From the NCBI RefSeq assembly GCF_014191715.1, contig NZ_JACHWY010000002.1:310001-374000 (forward strand): 64,000 nt of DNA. The letters are read 5' to 3'. Shown piece by piece: positions 10,027-18,660 of this stretch. The position numbers were made by a program, and so were the translations under genes. The notes under the pieces were generated by a model. That model searched no databases, was not told the DNA's origin, and saw only the letters and a list, made by a program, of their open reading frames with translations. The stretch's first letter is position 1, and every line of letters begins with the position of its first letter. The stretch is from Litorivivens lipolytica. Lineage in GTDB: Bacteria; Pseudomonadota; Gammaproteobacteria; Pseudomonadales; Spongiibacteraceae.

Positions 10027-11138
10027 ATGCGATGAGCGATCAGCCAAGCGCGCGGCTTTTGCTCATTGCAGGCGCGGTCGTCGGCGGTGTAGTGCTGATT
10101 CATCTGCTGCAGCCCATTCTTGCGCCTTTTCTGGTGGGGGCATTGCTGGCCTATCTGGGCGATCCACTGGTCGACCGCCTGGAAGACCGGGGGTTGGGTC
10201 GCACCACCTCGGTGTGTCTGGTCTTTCTGGGTTTGACGCTGCTCGCGGTGATCGCTTTGTTGATCGCATTGCCGCTGCTAATTGATCAGTTTCAGTTGTT
10301 GAGTGTCCGTTTGCAGTCGCTGGTGCAGTGGTTGCAGGGGAATGTTCTGCCCGAGCTGAAGGCGCGCCTCGGCGACAGCGCCTCTTTGTCCCAGGCGGGG
10401 CAAGCCTTAGGGAAAAACATTGGCACGGCCGGCGATGTGATCATGCGCCTGTGGTCACGAATCACGGGTTCCAGTCTGGCCATTCTGGGCTGGATCAGTA
10501 CCTTGGTGTTGATTCCGGTTGTGACCTTCTACCTGCTGCGTGACTGGGACATTTTGGTCGCTAAAATCCGCGATTTGCTGCCGCGCAGGATTGAGGGGCG
10601 GGCCAGCCTTATCGCTAAGGAGTGTGATGAAATTCTTGGCGCCTTTATCCGTGGCCAGCTGCTGGTGATGACGGCCTTGGCCGTTATTTACACCTTGGGG
10701 CTGTGGGCAGTTGGTCTGGAGCTGGCACTGGTGCTGGGTCTAGTTGCCGGATTGGCGAGCATCGTTCCCTACATGGGTTTTGTGGTGGGCATTGTTGCTG
10801 CCGTGATCGCTGCCTGGTTTCAGTTTCAGGACATTTGGGTGCTGGTACAGGTTGGTGTGGTTTTTGGTGTTGGTCAGATGCTGGAAGGCATGGTGTTGAC
10901 GCCGCTATTGGTTGGCGATCGCATTGGTCTGCATCCGGTGGCTGTGATTTTTGCCTTGCTTGCCGGCGGGCAGCTGTTCGGTTTTGTCGGTGTGTTGCTG
11001 GGACTTCCGGCGGCTGCCGTCATCATGGTCATGCTGCGCCACGTCCATAGCAGTTATCTGGGCAGTGATTTTTACGGCGCAGTCGTAGAGTCTGGCCAGG
11101 AATCCGATGCCCCCTCCACAGAAGATCGCACCTCATGA
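10023..11138 (+). CDS. perM: AI-2E family transporter (PerM-like permease)
   Basis: Inner-membrane protein of 371 residues with about eight helices, matching the UPF0118/AI-2E exporter family. Typical pattern: paired N-terminal helices around IHLLQPILAPFLVGALLAYL, a cytoplasmic-type LxDRLEDRGL segment, then the GQLLVM and GxVPYMGFxVG helices and the terminal GVLLGLPAAAVIMV helix. The family covers autoinducer-2 exporters and Na+/H+ antiporters, so the substrate is not inferred. The start at 10023 forms an ATGA overlap with the preceding gene; its own stop overlaps the hda start the same way. Confidence 0.88.
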   Translation: MNAMSDQPSARLLLIAGAVVGGVVLIHLLQPILAPFLVGALLAYLGDPLVDRLEDRGLGRTTSVCLVFLGLTLLAVIALLIALPLLIDQFQLLSVRLQSLVQWLQGNVLPELKARLGDSASLSQAGQALGKNIGTAGDVIMRLWSRITGSSLAILGWISTLVLIPVVTFYLLRDWDILVAKIRDLLPRRIEGRASLIAKECDEILGAFIRGQLLVMTALAVIYTLGLWAVGLELALVLGLVAGLASIVPYMGFVVGIVAAVIAAWFQFQDIWVLVQVGVVFGVGQMLEGMVLTPLLVGDRIGLHPVAVIFALLAGGQLFGFVGVLLGLPAAAVIMVMLRHVHSSYLGSDFYGAVVESGQESDAPSTEDRTS

Positions 11139-11833
11139 GTGAACAATTGGCTCTGGGCATCGGGCCTGATCGTTTTCTGACCTTCGATAACTTTTACGTG
11201 GTGTCTGCCAATCGCTTGTTGGTTAACCAACTCGGCTTGCAGGCTCGTGGCGAAGGTGAGCAATGGGTGATGGTTCACGGCGCTGCCGAAAGTGGCCGCA
11301 GCCACCTGTTGCAGGCTGCCTGTCAGGCGGCGTCGGCTGATGGAAAGATTGCCTCGTATCTGCCATTAAAAGATATGGTTGGCTACAGCCCCGATGAGAT
11401 TCTCGCCGGTGCGGAAACGCTGGATCTTCTCTGTCTCGATGATGTAGACGCTGTTCTGGGCAAGGACAACTGGGAAGAGGCTCTGTTTCACCTCTATAAC
11501 CGCGCCAGCCTAAGCGGTACCTCGCTGCTGCTGTCATCGGCTCGCCCGGCGGGCAGTCTCGACTGCAACCTGCCGGATCTACGCTCCCGCCTGACCAGTT
11601 TCAGCGTCTATCAGGCGCACTCGCTCGATGAAGAGCAACGCCTGCAGGCGCTGGTGTTTCGCGCGGAAGGACTGGGTATGGAGCTCAGCCCTGACGTGGC
11701 GGAATATTTGTATCACCGAGCCGCCCGGAACCTCTCCACCCTGTTCGACATTCTGGATCAGCTGGACCGTGAATCCCTGCGCCATCAGCGCGCCCTGACC
11801 AAACCGTTTGTAAAGTCCGTGATGGGCTGGTAG
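11135..11833 (+). CDS. hda: DnaA regulatory inactivator Hda
   Basis: AAA+ protein that, with the DNA-loaded beta clamp, stimulates DnaA-ATP hydrolysis to prevent re-initiation. 232 residues. The N-terminal QLALGI (from residue 4) is the expected clamp-binding motif. The core resembles DnaA domain III, with FDNFYVVSANRLLVNQL, a degenerate P-loop AAESGRSHLL, the Walker B segment LLCLDDVDAV and sensor II region RAARNLSTLFDILD. The coupled DUF2066-perM-hda order supports the call. It is relevant to the other replication-initiation genes in the window. Confidence 0.93.
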   Translation: MSEQLALGIGPDRFLTFDNFYVVSANRLLVNQLGLQARGEGEQWVMVHGAAESGRSHLLQAACQAASADGKIASYLPLKDMVGYSPDEILAGAETLDLLCLDDVDAVLGKDNWEEALFHLYNRASLSGTSLLLSSARPAGSLDCNLPDLRSRLTSFSVYQAHSLDEEQRLQALVFRAEGLGMELSPDVAEYLYHRAARNLSTLFDILDQLDRESLRHQRALTKPFVKSVMGW

Positions 11834-12043
11834 CTCATACAGGGAATTTGTCAATTTGTGCTGATAAGCCCTTCTTTAAAGTGGAATTAATGAGTTTTTT
11901 GCGCTATATGTAACGCGAGTTAGTAAAAATAACGATTGAAGTACGGGATGTTACCGGTACGAAGCCGAGCAGAGCGTATCTCCGTTATCCAAAGTCCAGT
12001 TCTTGGATCTAGTGAAAGGCATTCATGCAAGGGGAGTTTTAGG

Positions 12044-13156
12044 ATGAAAAAAACATTTGCCGTATCGATTCTGGCTGCTGCGGCAGCAGGTTTGTCGGCC
12101 AACGTCGCTGCAGAAGGTCCCTGGCGGGCCAGCTTGGGAGTGGGTCTGCAAACTTTTGATGGGGAGTGGGACCTGGATGACGTTGCTACTGGCGTTATCG
12201 GTATCGAGCGACAGCTGTCTGAAGACTGGGGCGTGGAATTCCGCTACATGAATTCTTCTCCTGACCACAAATACAACGACAACATCGATGCTGACCTGAA
12301 TCAAGGGTCACTTGATCTGCTGCGTTACTACGGTGGCGAACGCTGGAAGCCCTATGCTGCAATCGGTCTGGGTCATGCTGAATTCGATTTTGACGGCGCT
12401 GGTGACAACGCGGTGACTCAAGCTAACATCGGTGGTGGTGTTCGCTACCTTTTCGACGACAGTTGGTCAGCCCGTTTTGATATTCGTGCGATAAATAGTC
12501 TGGATGTTGAGCAAACGGACGGTCTGGTTACATTGGGCGTTGCCTACGCCTTTGGTGATTCACAAGCCAAACCGAAGCCCAAACCCGCGCCGATGAAGCC
12601 TATGGAAAAAGATACCGATGGCGATGGTGTGGGTGACACGACTGACCGTTGCGCCAACACCCCGATTGGTGTGGTAGTCAACGCTTCTGGTTGTCCGCTG
12701 GATACCGACGGTGACGGCGTAGCAGACTACAAAGACAAGTGTCCGCAGACTCCAGCCGGCCGCCAGGTTGACGAAACCGGCTGTAAGTTCGTACTGACGC
12801 GCACTGAGCAGATCCGCATGGAAGTGAACTTTGCTTCGAACTCTGCGGAAATTCCTGCCCAGTACCAGGCAGAGGTTGCCAAGGTTGCTGACTTCCTGAA
12901 GAAATTCGGTGGTGTTAGCGCGGTTATCGAGGGTCACTCTGACAGCTCGGGTGCCGATGCTTACAACAAGACCTTGTCTCAGCGTCGCGCCGATGCGGTT
13001 AAAGCTGCTCTGGTAACCCGTTACGGCATTGACGCCTCGCGTCTGACCGCCATTGGTTACGGTGAAGAGCGTCCTATCGCCTCGAACGAGACTCGCGAAG
13101 GCCGCAAGCAAAACCGCCGCGTGGTTGCCGTACTGAAGGCTGAAGTGTCTGAGTAA
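12044..13156 (+). CDS. OmpA/OprF-like outer membrane porin with TSP3 repeats
   Basis: Outer-membrane protein of 370 residues that links the outer membrane to peptidoglycan. Signal peptide MKKTFAVSILAAAAAGLSANVAA, cleaved near residue 23. Residues 24-175 form an eight-stranded barrel ending in an aromatic GVAYAFG strand. A proline/lysine linker (KPKPKPAPMKP) follows, then two calcium-binding thrombospondin type 3 repeats (DTDGDGVGD, DTDGDGVAD) with spaced cysteines. The C-terminal OmpA domain (about 262-367) holds the peptidoglycan-binding motif with conserved SxRRADAVKAAL and GxGEERPIASN. The start has a GGGGAG ribosome site 7 bases upstream. Single-gene unit with its own terminator; no confident promoter was seen in the 210-base gap before it. 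Confidence 0.93.
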   Translation: MKKTFAVSILAAAAAGLSANVAAEGPWRASLGVGLQTFDGEWDLDDVATGVIGIERQLSEDWGVEFRYMNSSPDHKYNDNIDADLNQGSLDLLRYYGGERWKPYAAIGLGHAEFDFDGAGDNAVTQANIGGGVRYLFDDSWSARFDIRAINSLDVEQTDGLVTLGVAYAFGDSQAKPKPKPAPMKPMEKDTDGDGVGDTTDRCANTPIGVVVNASGCPLDTDGDGVADYKDKCPQTPAGRQVDETGCKFVLTRTEQIRMEVNFASNSAEIPAQYQAEVAKVADFLKKFGGVSAVIEGHSDSSGADAYNKTLSQRRADAVKAALVTRYGIDASRLTAIGYGEERPIASNETREGRKQNRRVVAVLKAEVSE

Positions 13157-13174
13157 ACTCACTTCGCAGTGACC

Positions 13175-13206
13175 AAAGGCCTCCTTCATGGAGGCCTTTT
13201 TTATTT
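13175..13206 (+). terminator. Rho-independent terminator of the OmpA-like gene
   Basis: A perfect stem AAAGGCCTCC / GGAGGCCTTT with a five-base loop, followed by a T-run. It lies 18 bases past the stop codon. Confidence 0.93.
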
Positions 13207-13463
13207 CCCTTCCGTTATTTTGTTGTGTGGCTCCCGGCCTGCGTCAGAACGATGCGCTGTTTTAGTGCCTATCCTTCAAGCCTTTGAATTTTAGGGCGTT
13301 TTTTGTGTTTCTCGGTTGCCCGTAACCGTTGGCATAGTTCTTGAAACAACTCTCCCAGTAACCGGATTTTCCCCAGTGCGACCCTGTTTTGGTGCATATC
13401 GTTGGGGGAAGGCCGTTTTGCCTCGCACCATATTAGTGCCGGCGCATTATTGGGAGACATTAC
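13207..13463. other. Upstream region of the molybdoenzyme operon, no gene
   Basis: Non-coding stretch between the porin terminator and the nitrate-reductase-like gene. It holds a short inverted repeat CGGTT/AACCG at 13313-13328 and an imperfect sigma-54-like sequence at 13329-13345 (TTGGCA with TTGAA; see rejected items). No convincing sigma-70 promoter was found. GGGAG at 13451-13455 is the ribosome site of the following gene. Confidence 0.5.
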
Positions 13464-15647
13464 ATGCTGTTTGGGCGGAAAGACCGCAAGCCTATTAAAA
13501 TTGCCGACAAGAAAGTGGTCGACTGGAAGTATGCCGTATGCGGCTACTGTTCCACGGGCTGTTCGATCGAGGTGGGCCTGAGCGCCGAGGGCAAACCCGT
13601 TACCAGTCGCGGCAAGGGTAGTGCTCCAGTTAACCAGGGAAAACTGTGCATCAAGGGGATTTTTGAGCACGAGCTGGTGACTACGGCGGGTCGCGGTACT
13701 GAGCCGCTGATGCGCGACAAGATTTATCAGCCCTACCAGCCAACCAGCTGGGATGCGGCATTGGACCGCACAGCTGACGAATTCAAGCGCATCCAAGAAA
13801 AATACGGTCGCGACAGTGTGGCGGTCGTGTCCACCGGCCAGCTGCTGACCGAAGAGTTTTATACCCTGGGCAAACTGGTGCGCGGCGTAATCGGCACCAA
13901 CAACTACGACGGTAACACCACCCTGTGCATGGCGTCGGCGGTTTCCGGTTACAAGCGTTCCTTTGGTTCCGATGGACCGCCGGGCTGCTACGAGGATTTT
14001 GAGCATACTCACTGCTTGTTGGCCTTCGGCTCCAACCTGCCGGAACAGCACCCGATTATTTACTGGCGTCTTAAAGAAGCGCTGGAAAAACGCAAATTCC
14101 CCCTGATTGTGGTCGATCCGCGCGTCACCATGATGGCCCAGTTCGCCGATATTCACCTGCCTATCACTCCCGGTACGGATCTGGTGCTGCTCAATGCCAT
14201 GGCCCATGTGATCATCAAAGAGGGTCTGCAGAAGCAGGATTATATCGACGCCCACTGCAGTGGTTATGACGAGCTGGCGGCCCTGATCGAGAAATACGAT
14301 CCGGAATCTGCCTCGCGTATCTGCGGCATCGATGCCGATACTATCCGCCACGTTGCCAGACTGTATGCGAAGGCGCCCTCGGCCATGAGTATCTGGACCA
14401 TGGGCATCAACCAGAGCACTCACGGCTCCGATGGCGTCTGCGGTATCAACAACCTCAACCTGATTACCGGCAATATCGGCATCCCCGGCGGCACTTCCCT
14501 GTCCATCACCGGTCAGTGCAACGCCATGGGTACCCGTGAGTGGTCGTCCTGTTCCGGTCTGCCGGGTTATCGCATGCTGGAAAAAGAAGAGCATCGCGAG
14601 GAAGTCGGCAAGTTCTGGGGCGTCGATCCCGAGTTCTTCCCCAAAAAGCGCGGCCTGCAGCAAACCGATATTTTTCCAGCCATCGAATCCGGCGAAATCA
14701 AGGCGCTGTGGATTGTCGCTACCAACCCGCTGACGTCGATGCCCAACCAGCCGCGGATCAAAAAGGCGATGGAGAAGCTGAAGTTTATGGTGGTGCAGGA
14801 TGGCTACGCCGATTGTGAAACCGCCAAGTACGCCCACGTTTATCTGCCCGGTGCGGTTTGGGGTGAAAAAGAAGGTGTACAGACCAATACCGAGCGCCGG
14901 GTCAATTTAGTCCGCAAATTCGTTGAGCCACCGGGTCAGGCGAAGCCGGATTACTGGGTGTTCAACGAGCTGGCCAAGCGCTTTGAGCAGGGCCGCAAGA
15001 TCAAATTTCCGGAAACGACCTCGGAAATTTTCGACGAGATGAAGCATCTCTCCAAGGGCGATGGTCGCACCCTAGATATTTCCGGCATGAGCCACGACAT
15101 GATTGAAGAGCAGCGCGGTATTCAATGGCCGATGCGAGAGGGGGAGGCTACGGGTAACCCTCGCCTCTACAGCGACGGCAAGTTCCAGACCTCGAGCGGC
15201 AAGGCCAATCTGTTGGCGATGGACTACATCGAAAACAACGAAGTGCCGGACAATCAATACCCCTTCTGGCTCAACAGCGGTCGGGTGGTTGAGCATTTCC
15301 ACACCCGTACCAAGACCGGCAAGATCGGCAACCTGAACAAATTCAGCCCGACCCCGTATATGGAAATGAACCCGGACGCCGCTCGCGCCCTGGGTGTGCA
15401 GCATATGAGCTACGTTAGGCTGGTTTCCCGCCGCGGCGATGCAGTAGTCATGGTGCAGCTGACCCAGCGCGTGCCGCGCAATATGGTGTTTATCCCGATG
15501 CACTACCACGATTGTGTAAACCGTCTGTCGCTGGGCCTGCTCGACCCTTACTCACGGCAACCGGCCTTCAAGCAGTGTGCGGTGCGTATTGAACATGTGG
15601 ATCAGAAGGAAGCGGCGCGTTTGAACGTTGAGCGCCGGGCGTTTTAA
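13464..15647 (+). CDS. NasA/NarB-type molybdopterin oxidoreductase (probable nitrate reductase catalytic subunit)
   Basis: Mo-bis-MGD enzyme of the DMSO reductase superfamily, 727 residues. The N-terminal 4Fe-4S site is Cys26-x2-Cys29-x3-Cys33 with Cys62 in LCIKG. The probable molybdenum ligand is Cys155 in NTTLCMASAVSGYKRSFGSD, followed by GPPGCYED; this block is the one seen in assimilatory NasA/NarB nitrate reductases. Further NasA-like segments are GINQSTHGSD, ITGQCNAMGTRE, ATNPLTSMPN and GAVWGEKEGVQTNTERRVN. There is no Tat signal (MLFGRKDRKPIKIADKK), so it should stay in the cytoplasm. Its only neighbour in the operon, 14 bases downstream, is a DmsB-DmsC fusion; no nitrite reductase, transporter or cofactor genes are adjacent. 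The substrate is inferred from the active-site block, so another oxyanion cannot be excluded. Confidence 0.82.
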   Translation: MLFGRKDRKPIKIADKKVVDWKYAVCGYCSTGCSIEVGLSAEGKPVTSRGKGSAPVNQGKLCIKGIFEHELVTTAGRGTEPLMRDKIYQPYQPTSWDAALDRTADEFKRIQEKYGRDSVAVVSTGQLLTEEFYTLGKLVRGVIGTNNYDGNTTLCMASAVSGYKRSFGSDGPPGCYEDFEHTHCLLAFGSNLPEQHPIIYWRLKEALEKRKFPLIVVDPRVTMMAQFADIHLPITPGTDLVLLNAMAHVIIKEGLQKQDYIDAHCSGYDELAALIEKYDPESASRICGIDADTIRHVARLYAKAPSAMSIWTMGINQSTHGSDGVCGINNLNLITGNIGIPGGTSLSITGQCNAMGTREWSSCSGLPGYRMLEKEEHREEVGKFWGVDPEFFPKKRGLQQTDIFPAIESGEIKALWIVATNPLTSMPNQPRIKKAMEKLKFMVVQDGYADCETAKYAHVYLPGAVWGEKEGVQTNTERRVNLVRKFVEPPGQAKPDYWVFNELAKRFEQGRKIKFPETTSEIFDEMKHLSKGDGRTLDISGMSHDMIEEQRGIQWPMREGEATGNPRLYSDGKFQTSSGKANLLAMDYIENNEVPDNQYPFWLNSGRVVEHFHTRTKTGKIGNLNKFSPTPYMEMNPDAARALGVQHMSYVRLVSRRGDAVVMVQLTQRVPRNMVFIPMHYHDCVNRLSLGLLDPYSRQPAFKQCAVRIEHVDQKEAARLNVERRAF

Positions 15648-15661
15648 GAGGTTTATTTACG

Positions 15662-17524
15662 ATGTGGCAAGTACGAGACGACGAACCCCAATACGCTTTT
15701 CTGAAAGAGCCGAAAGCGCCCGAGGTGAATTTTTATGAAGCGCCGATCGATCTGATTGCGCGCTCTGGCGGTGTGGCTGAGCCCGGTCGGGAAATGTTTA
15801 TCAATGACGAGCCCGGTGTGGGTACCAACCCCAATCGCAACAAGCAGCACGCCTTTCACTTTACGGCGGATAACTGCATTGGTTGTCATGCCTGTGAGGC
15901 CGCCTGCTCGGAAAAGAACGACAATCCGGCCCATATCAGCTTTCGCAGCGTGGGTTATGTTGAAGGCGGCACCTATCCGGATTTCCGTCGGATGAATATT
16001 TCAATGGCCTGTAACCATTGCGATAACCCGGTGTGTTTGAAGGGCTGCCCAACGCGCGCCTACACCAAACACGCAGAGTATGGCGCGGTGCTGCAGGACC
16101 CGGAAACCTGTTTCGGTTGCGGCTACTGCACCTGGGTTTGCCCCTACAACGCTCCTCAGCTTGATCCGATCAAGGGTCAGGTGTCGAAGTGCAATATGTG
16201 TGTCGATCGCCTCGAGGTGAATCTCAAACCCGCTTGTGTGTCGGCGTGTTTGGGTAATGCGCTAAATTTTGGGGTGGTGGAAGATCTGCCTGAGAATCGC
16301 GAACAGGGCAAAGTCTCCATTCCCGGTTTCCCTGATCCGGAAATCACTCATCCCAATATCCGCTTCCAGCAGGTTAAGCATATGCCGGACGAGGTCACTC
16401 GTCCCGATGGCATGCCGGTGAAATACCACAAGCATGACGATGGGCAGTACCGCCCGGTGGTGGATCAGAAGAAAGGTGTCGACCGTCACTGGAATCTCAA
16501 ACGCTTGAGTTCGCGTGAAAACCCGCTGGTGATCTTTACCCTCTCCAGTCAGGCAGCACTTGGCCTGTTCTTTAGTCTGTTTCTGGGTGCCCAGCTCGGC
16601 GTGGAACCGCTGCAGGCGCTGCGCAGTTCCGTGATGTACGTGCCGATGGTCGCGTTGGCCGTGGCCTTTGCGGGTTTGGGCATGCTGATGTCAGCGACGC
16701 ATTTGGGTAAGCCCCTGCGTTTCTACCGCGGGTTTAACAATCTGCGTCACTCACCGGTCTGTCGCGAAGGGCTTGGCATCCTCTTGTTTATGGTCTTCGG
16801 GGGGCTGCATCTGTTAGCTGCGCTGCCAGACAACGCCGTATTCCAATCGCTTTTGGGCGATTGGGGCAGTTATCCGATGCTGGCCTCGGTATTTGGATGG
16901 TTGGCCATTCCAGCCGGTGCGACCGGTCTTTACTACATGATTAAGTGCTACCGCATCCCGGCGCGTCCGTTCTGGAACCACTGGCAGACGGGCAGCAGCT
17001 TTGTCGGCACCAGTCTGGTGTTCGGTGGCCTTCTGTTGGGGCTGATCGGTGGATTCACGCTGGTATGGCTGGAACAAAGCACAGCGTCGCTGGTTGCTGT
17101 CTGCGTGATGCTGGTGTTGGCGGGCACGGCGCTGGAAGCCGTGGGTCTGTGGCGCCATGCAGTAGATATGAATCTGGCCAATAACGAGGGCAGTGCATCG
17201 CACTATGTGCAGAGCACCGTTTTTGGCAAGAGCTATACGCTGCGCAATGTGCTGCTGGGGGTGAATCTGGTTCTGGCACTTGCGCTTCTTGGTGGGGTTT
17301 TCAGTGGGGGGCTTAGCAGCTGGGCGATATTGCCGCTAGCGCTGGCGCTTTCCTTGGCGGCGCTGACCGTCGCGCTGATTGGTCGGGCCCTGTTCTACGT
17401 GCTGGTTATTCCGACCACCATGCCTGGTGCCTTCTTCTGGAAGAACAAGGATTTCGAAGAGCACGCCAGAGAGATCGGTCTGGCGCATATGCCGCAGGTG
17501 GGCGTGGTCTACCACAGCCACTGA
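15662..17524 (+). CDS. DmsB-DmsC fusion: four-cluster ferredoxin subunit joined to a quinol-oxidising membrane anchor
   Basis: 620 residues in two parts. Residues 65-200 carry 16 cysteines in DmsB order: 72/75/78/82, 117/120/125/129, 150/153/156/160 and 177/180/192/196, enough for four 4Fe-4S clusters. Residues about 290-600 contain roughly eight hydrophobic helices matching the DmsC/NrfD-like anchor that takes electrons from menaquinol or ubiquinol (GMLMSATHLGKPLRFYR is typical). In E. coli DMSO reductase these are separate proteins; here they are one chain. It is co-transcribed with the NasA-type catalytic gene and presumably passes quinol electrons to it. With no Tat signal on either protein, the complex probably faces the cytoplasm. 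Confidence 0.85.
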   Translation: MWQVRDDEPQYAFLKEPKAPEVNFYEAPIDLIARSGGVAEPGREMFINDEPGVGTNPNRNKQHAFHFTADNCIGCHACEAACSEKNDNPAHISFRSVGYVEGGTYPDFRRMNISMACNHCDNPVCLKGCPTRAYTKHAEYGAVLQDPETCFGCGYCTWVCPYNAPQLDPIKGQVSKCNMCVDRLEVNLKPACVSACLGNALNFGVVEDLPENREQGKVSIPGFPDPEITHPNIRFQQVKHMPDEVTRPDGMPVKYHKHDDGQYRPVVDQKKGVDRHWNLKRLSSRENPLVIFTLSSQAALGLFFSLFLGAQLGVEPLQALRSSVMYVPMVALAVAFAGLGMLMSATHLGKPLRFYRGFNNLRHSPVCREGLGILLFMVFGGLHLLAALPDNAVFQSLLGDWGSYPMLASVFGWLAIPAGATGLYYMIKCYRIPARPFWNHWQTGSSFVGTSLVFGGLLLGLIGGFTLVWLEQSTASLVAVCVMLVLAGTALEAVGLWRHAVDMNLANNEGSASHYVQSTVFGKSYTLRNVLLGVNLVLALALLGGVFSGGLSSWAILPLALALSLAALTVALIGRALFYVLVIPTTMPGAFFWKNKDFEEHAREIGLAHMPQVGVVYHSH

Positions 17525-17529
17525 GGCTT

Positions 17530-17790
17530 TCAGGCGTACTCCCGCAGCCTTTTTGCAGTCGCTGCGGGATGCTTGCGCTTGTACTCGTCTTCGTAACGCC
17601 TGGCAACCTTCTCAGCCCGCATTCGCTCAATGATGCTGTTCATCACCTGCTGCTTGCAGGTAAGAAGCGTCTGATCTTCATTGTCTGAAGGAGCGGACGG
17701 TATCTCTTCACCTCTGGCTATGAAATCTCCCTTCAATACACGATGGGAGCTGCGAGACGTCCGGTTTGGATTGTTTGACGATGGTGCCAT
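17530..17790 (-). CDS. Small hypothetical protein (86 residues)
   Basis: Hydrophilic, charged protein that I do not recognise. The N-terminal half is Ser/Asn/Arg-rich and probably disordered. The C-terminal half (from KQQVMNSIIERMRAEK) looks helical and strongly basic, ending KRLREYA. No cysteine pair, signal peptide or membrane segment. It lies convergent to the DmsB-DmsC fusion (5 bases apart) and downstream of the PuuD-like gene, separated from it by a terminator, so it needs its own promoter. The ribosome site is weak. A real gene is more likely than not because the frame spans the whole gap and reads like protein, but this is uncertain. Confidence 0.5.
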   Translation of the reverse strand: MAPSSNNPNRTSRSSHRVLKGDFIARGEEIPSAPSDNEDQTLLTCKQQVMNSIIERMRAEKVARRYEDEYKRKHPAATAKRLREYA

Positions 17791-17882
17791 GCCTGATTTT
17801 TATTGGATTTTTGTGGGCTGACCTAAAACTTTGGCAGCATGGTAACAGAGTGATCGCGAACCTCAACCTTATATTTTGGTCA

Positions 17883-17912
17883 TAAAAAACCCGGGCAAGC
17901 CCGGGTCTTTAT
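17883..17912 (-). terminator. Rho-independent terminator of the PuuD-like gene
   Basis: On the minus strand, GACCCGGGC TTG CCCGGGT is followed by six T. It lies 14 bases past the stop of the 17926-18567 gene, and the stem is nearly all G:C. Confidence 0.92.
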
Positions 17913-17925
17913 TAGGCTCTGACGC

Positions 17926-18567
17926 TTATACGAACTGAAGCAGCGCCAGGATCACAACACTCAGACCGATGCTGCAATGGATAACACCTTTTACCGTGGT
18001 CATCGGGCCGGTTTTGCCGAAGATGGCGTTAAGTTCGAGGGCAGCGATCAGCGCCAGCGCGATCCACAGACCTAGCGGCAGGCTGTTCATGCCATAGCTG
18101 GCAGCGCCGGTGCCGTGGAATGAACCCATCATGCCGATCAGCATGGGGCCAGAGAACAGGGTGTTGGTGCGTGAAGCCAGGCCCGCTTTGGGAGCGGCAG
18201 CCGCTGCGTCACCGGGAGTGATGCCGCAAACGATTTTCTGGTTCGGCCAGATGATCAGCCATACGTTCAGGAACATCAGCGTACCCAGAACAGCACCCAC
18301 GATGATGTAGGAATCCCAGCCGTGAGCCTGACGGATCACTTCCAGCAGGACCACACCGGTCAGGAAGGTGAACATGGCGCCCCAGCGGAACCACCACAGC
18401 GCGCGCGGAGCGAGCTTTTTAACCGCGTCGGCCTTGGCGCCGGCTTCGGCTTCTTTGAAGTATTCGGTTTGAACAAAGTTGAAGTAGTAGAGCAGGCCGA
18501 TCCAGGTAATGCCGAACAGCACGTGCAGCCAGCGGAACAGTAGATCGATAGTAATAAAGTTTTCCAT
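17926..18567 (-). CDS. PuuD-family (urate hydroxylase-like) membrane protein, short form
   Basis: Integral membrane protein of 213 residues with about five or six helices. It carries the family's typical segments: WLHVLFGITWIGLLYYFNF, KLAPRALWWFRWGA, NVWLIIWPNQK and the final FGKTGPMTTVKGVIHCSIG. In characterised members the membrane part is followed by a cytochrome-c domain and the protein oxidises urate; here there is no CxxCH motif and no haem domain. No purine catabolism genes are nearby, so urate hydroxylase activity is not safe to assume. The start at 18567 is preferred over the ATG five codons earlier because it begins at the conserved N-terminus. Monocistronic, with a clear terminator. 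Confidence 0.75.
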   Translation of the reverse strand: MENFITIDLLFRWLHVLFGITWIGLLYYFNFVQTEYFKEAEAGAKADAVKKLAPRALWWFRWGAMFTFLTGVVLLEVIRQAHGWDSYIIVGAVLGTLMFLNVWLIIWPNQKIVCGITPGDAAAAAPKAGLASRTNTLFSGPMLIGMMGSFHGTGAASYGMNSLPLGLWIALALIAALELNAIFGKTGPMTTVKGVIHCSIGLSVVILALLQFV

Positions 18568-18651
18568 AGCGGTCCCTATCAATTGTGGCAGATTGAACTT
18601 TTATTACTCCTCGCCCTCTGAGGGTCTGCGAGGAAAGCTTGTTGTCGCGGC

Positions 18652-18660
18652 AGTATAGCA
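18652..18660 (-). promoter_or_regulatory. Probable extended -10 promoter for the PuuD-like gene
   Basis: On the minus strand TGC directly precedes TATACT (18657-18652), forming an extended -10 element about 85 bases before the ATG. The transcript would have an untranslated leader of roughly 80 bases. Confidence 0.5.

Noticed and set aside
13329-13345. Sigma-54-like promoter upstream of the nitrate-reductase-type gene
   Set aside because: GG and the -12 position have the correct 10-base spacing, but the essential -12 GC reads GA. Without NtrC sites or a transcript start it is too weak to call, although it would fit nitrogen control.
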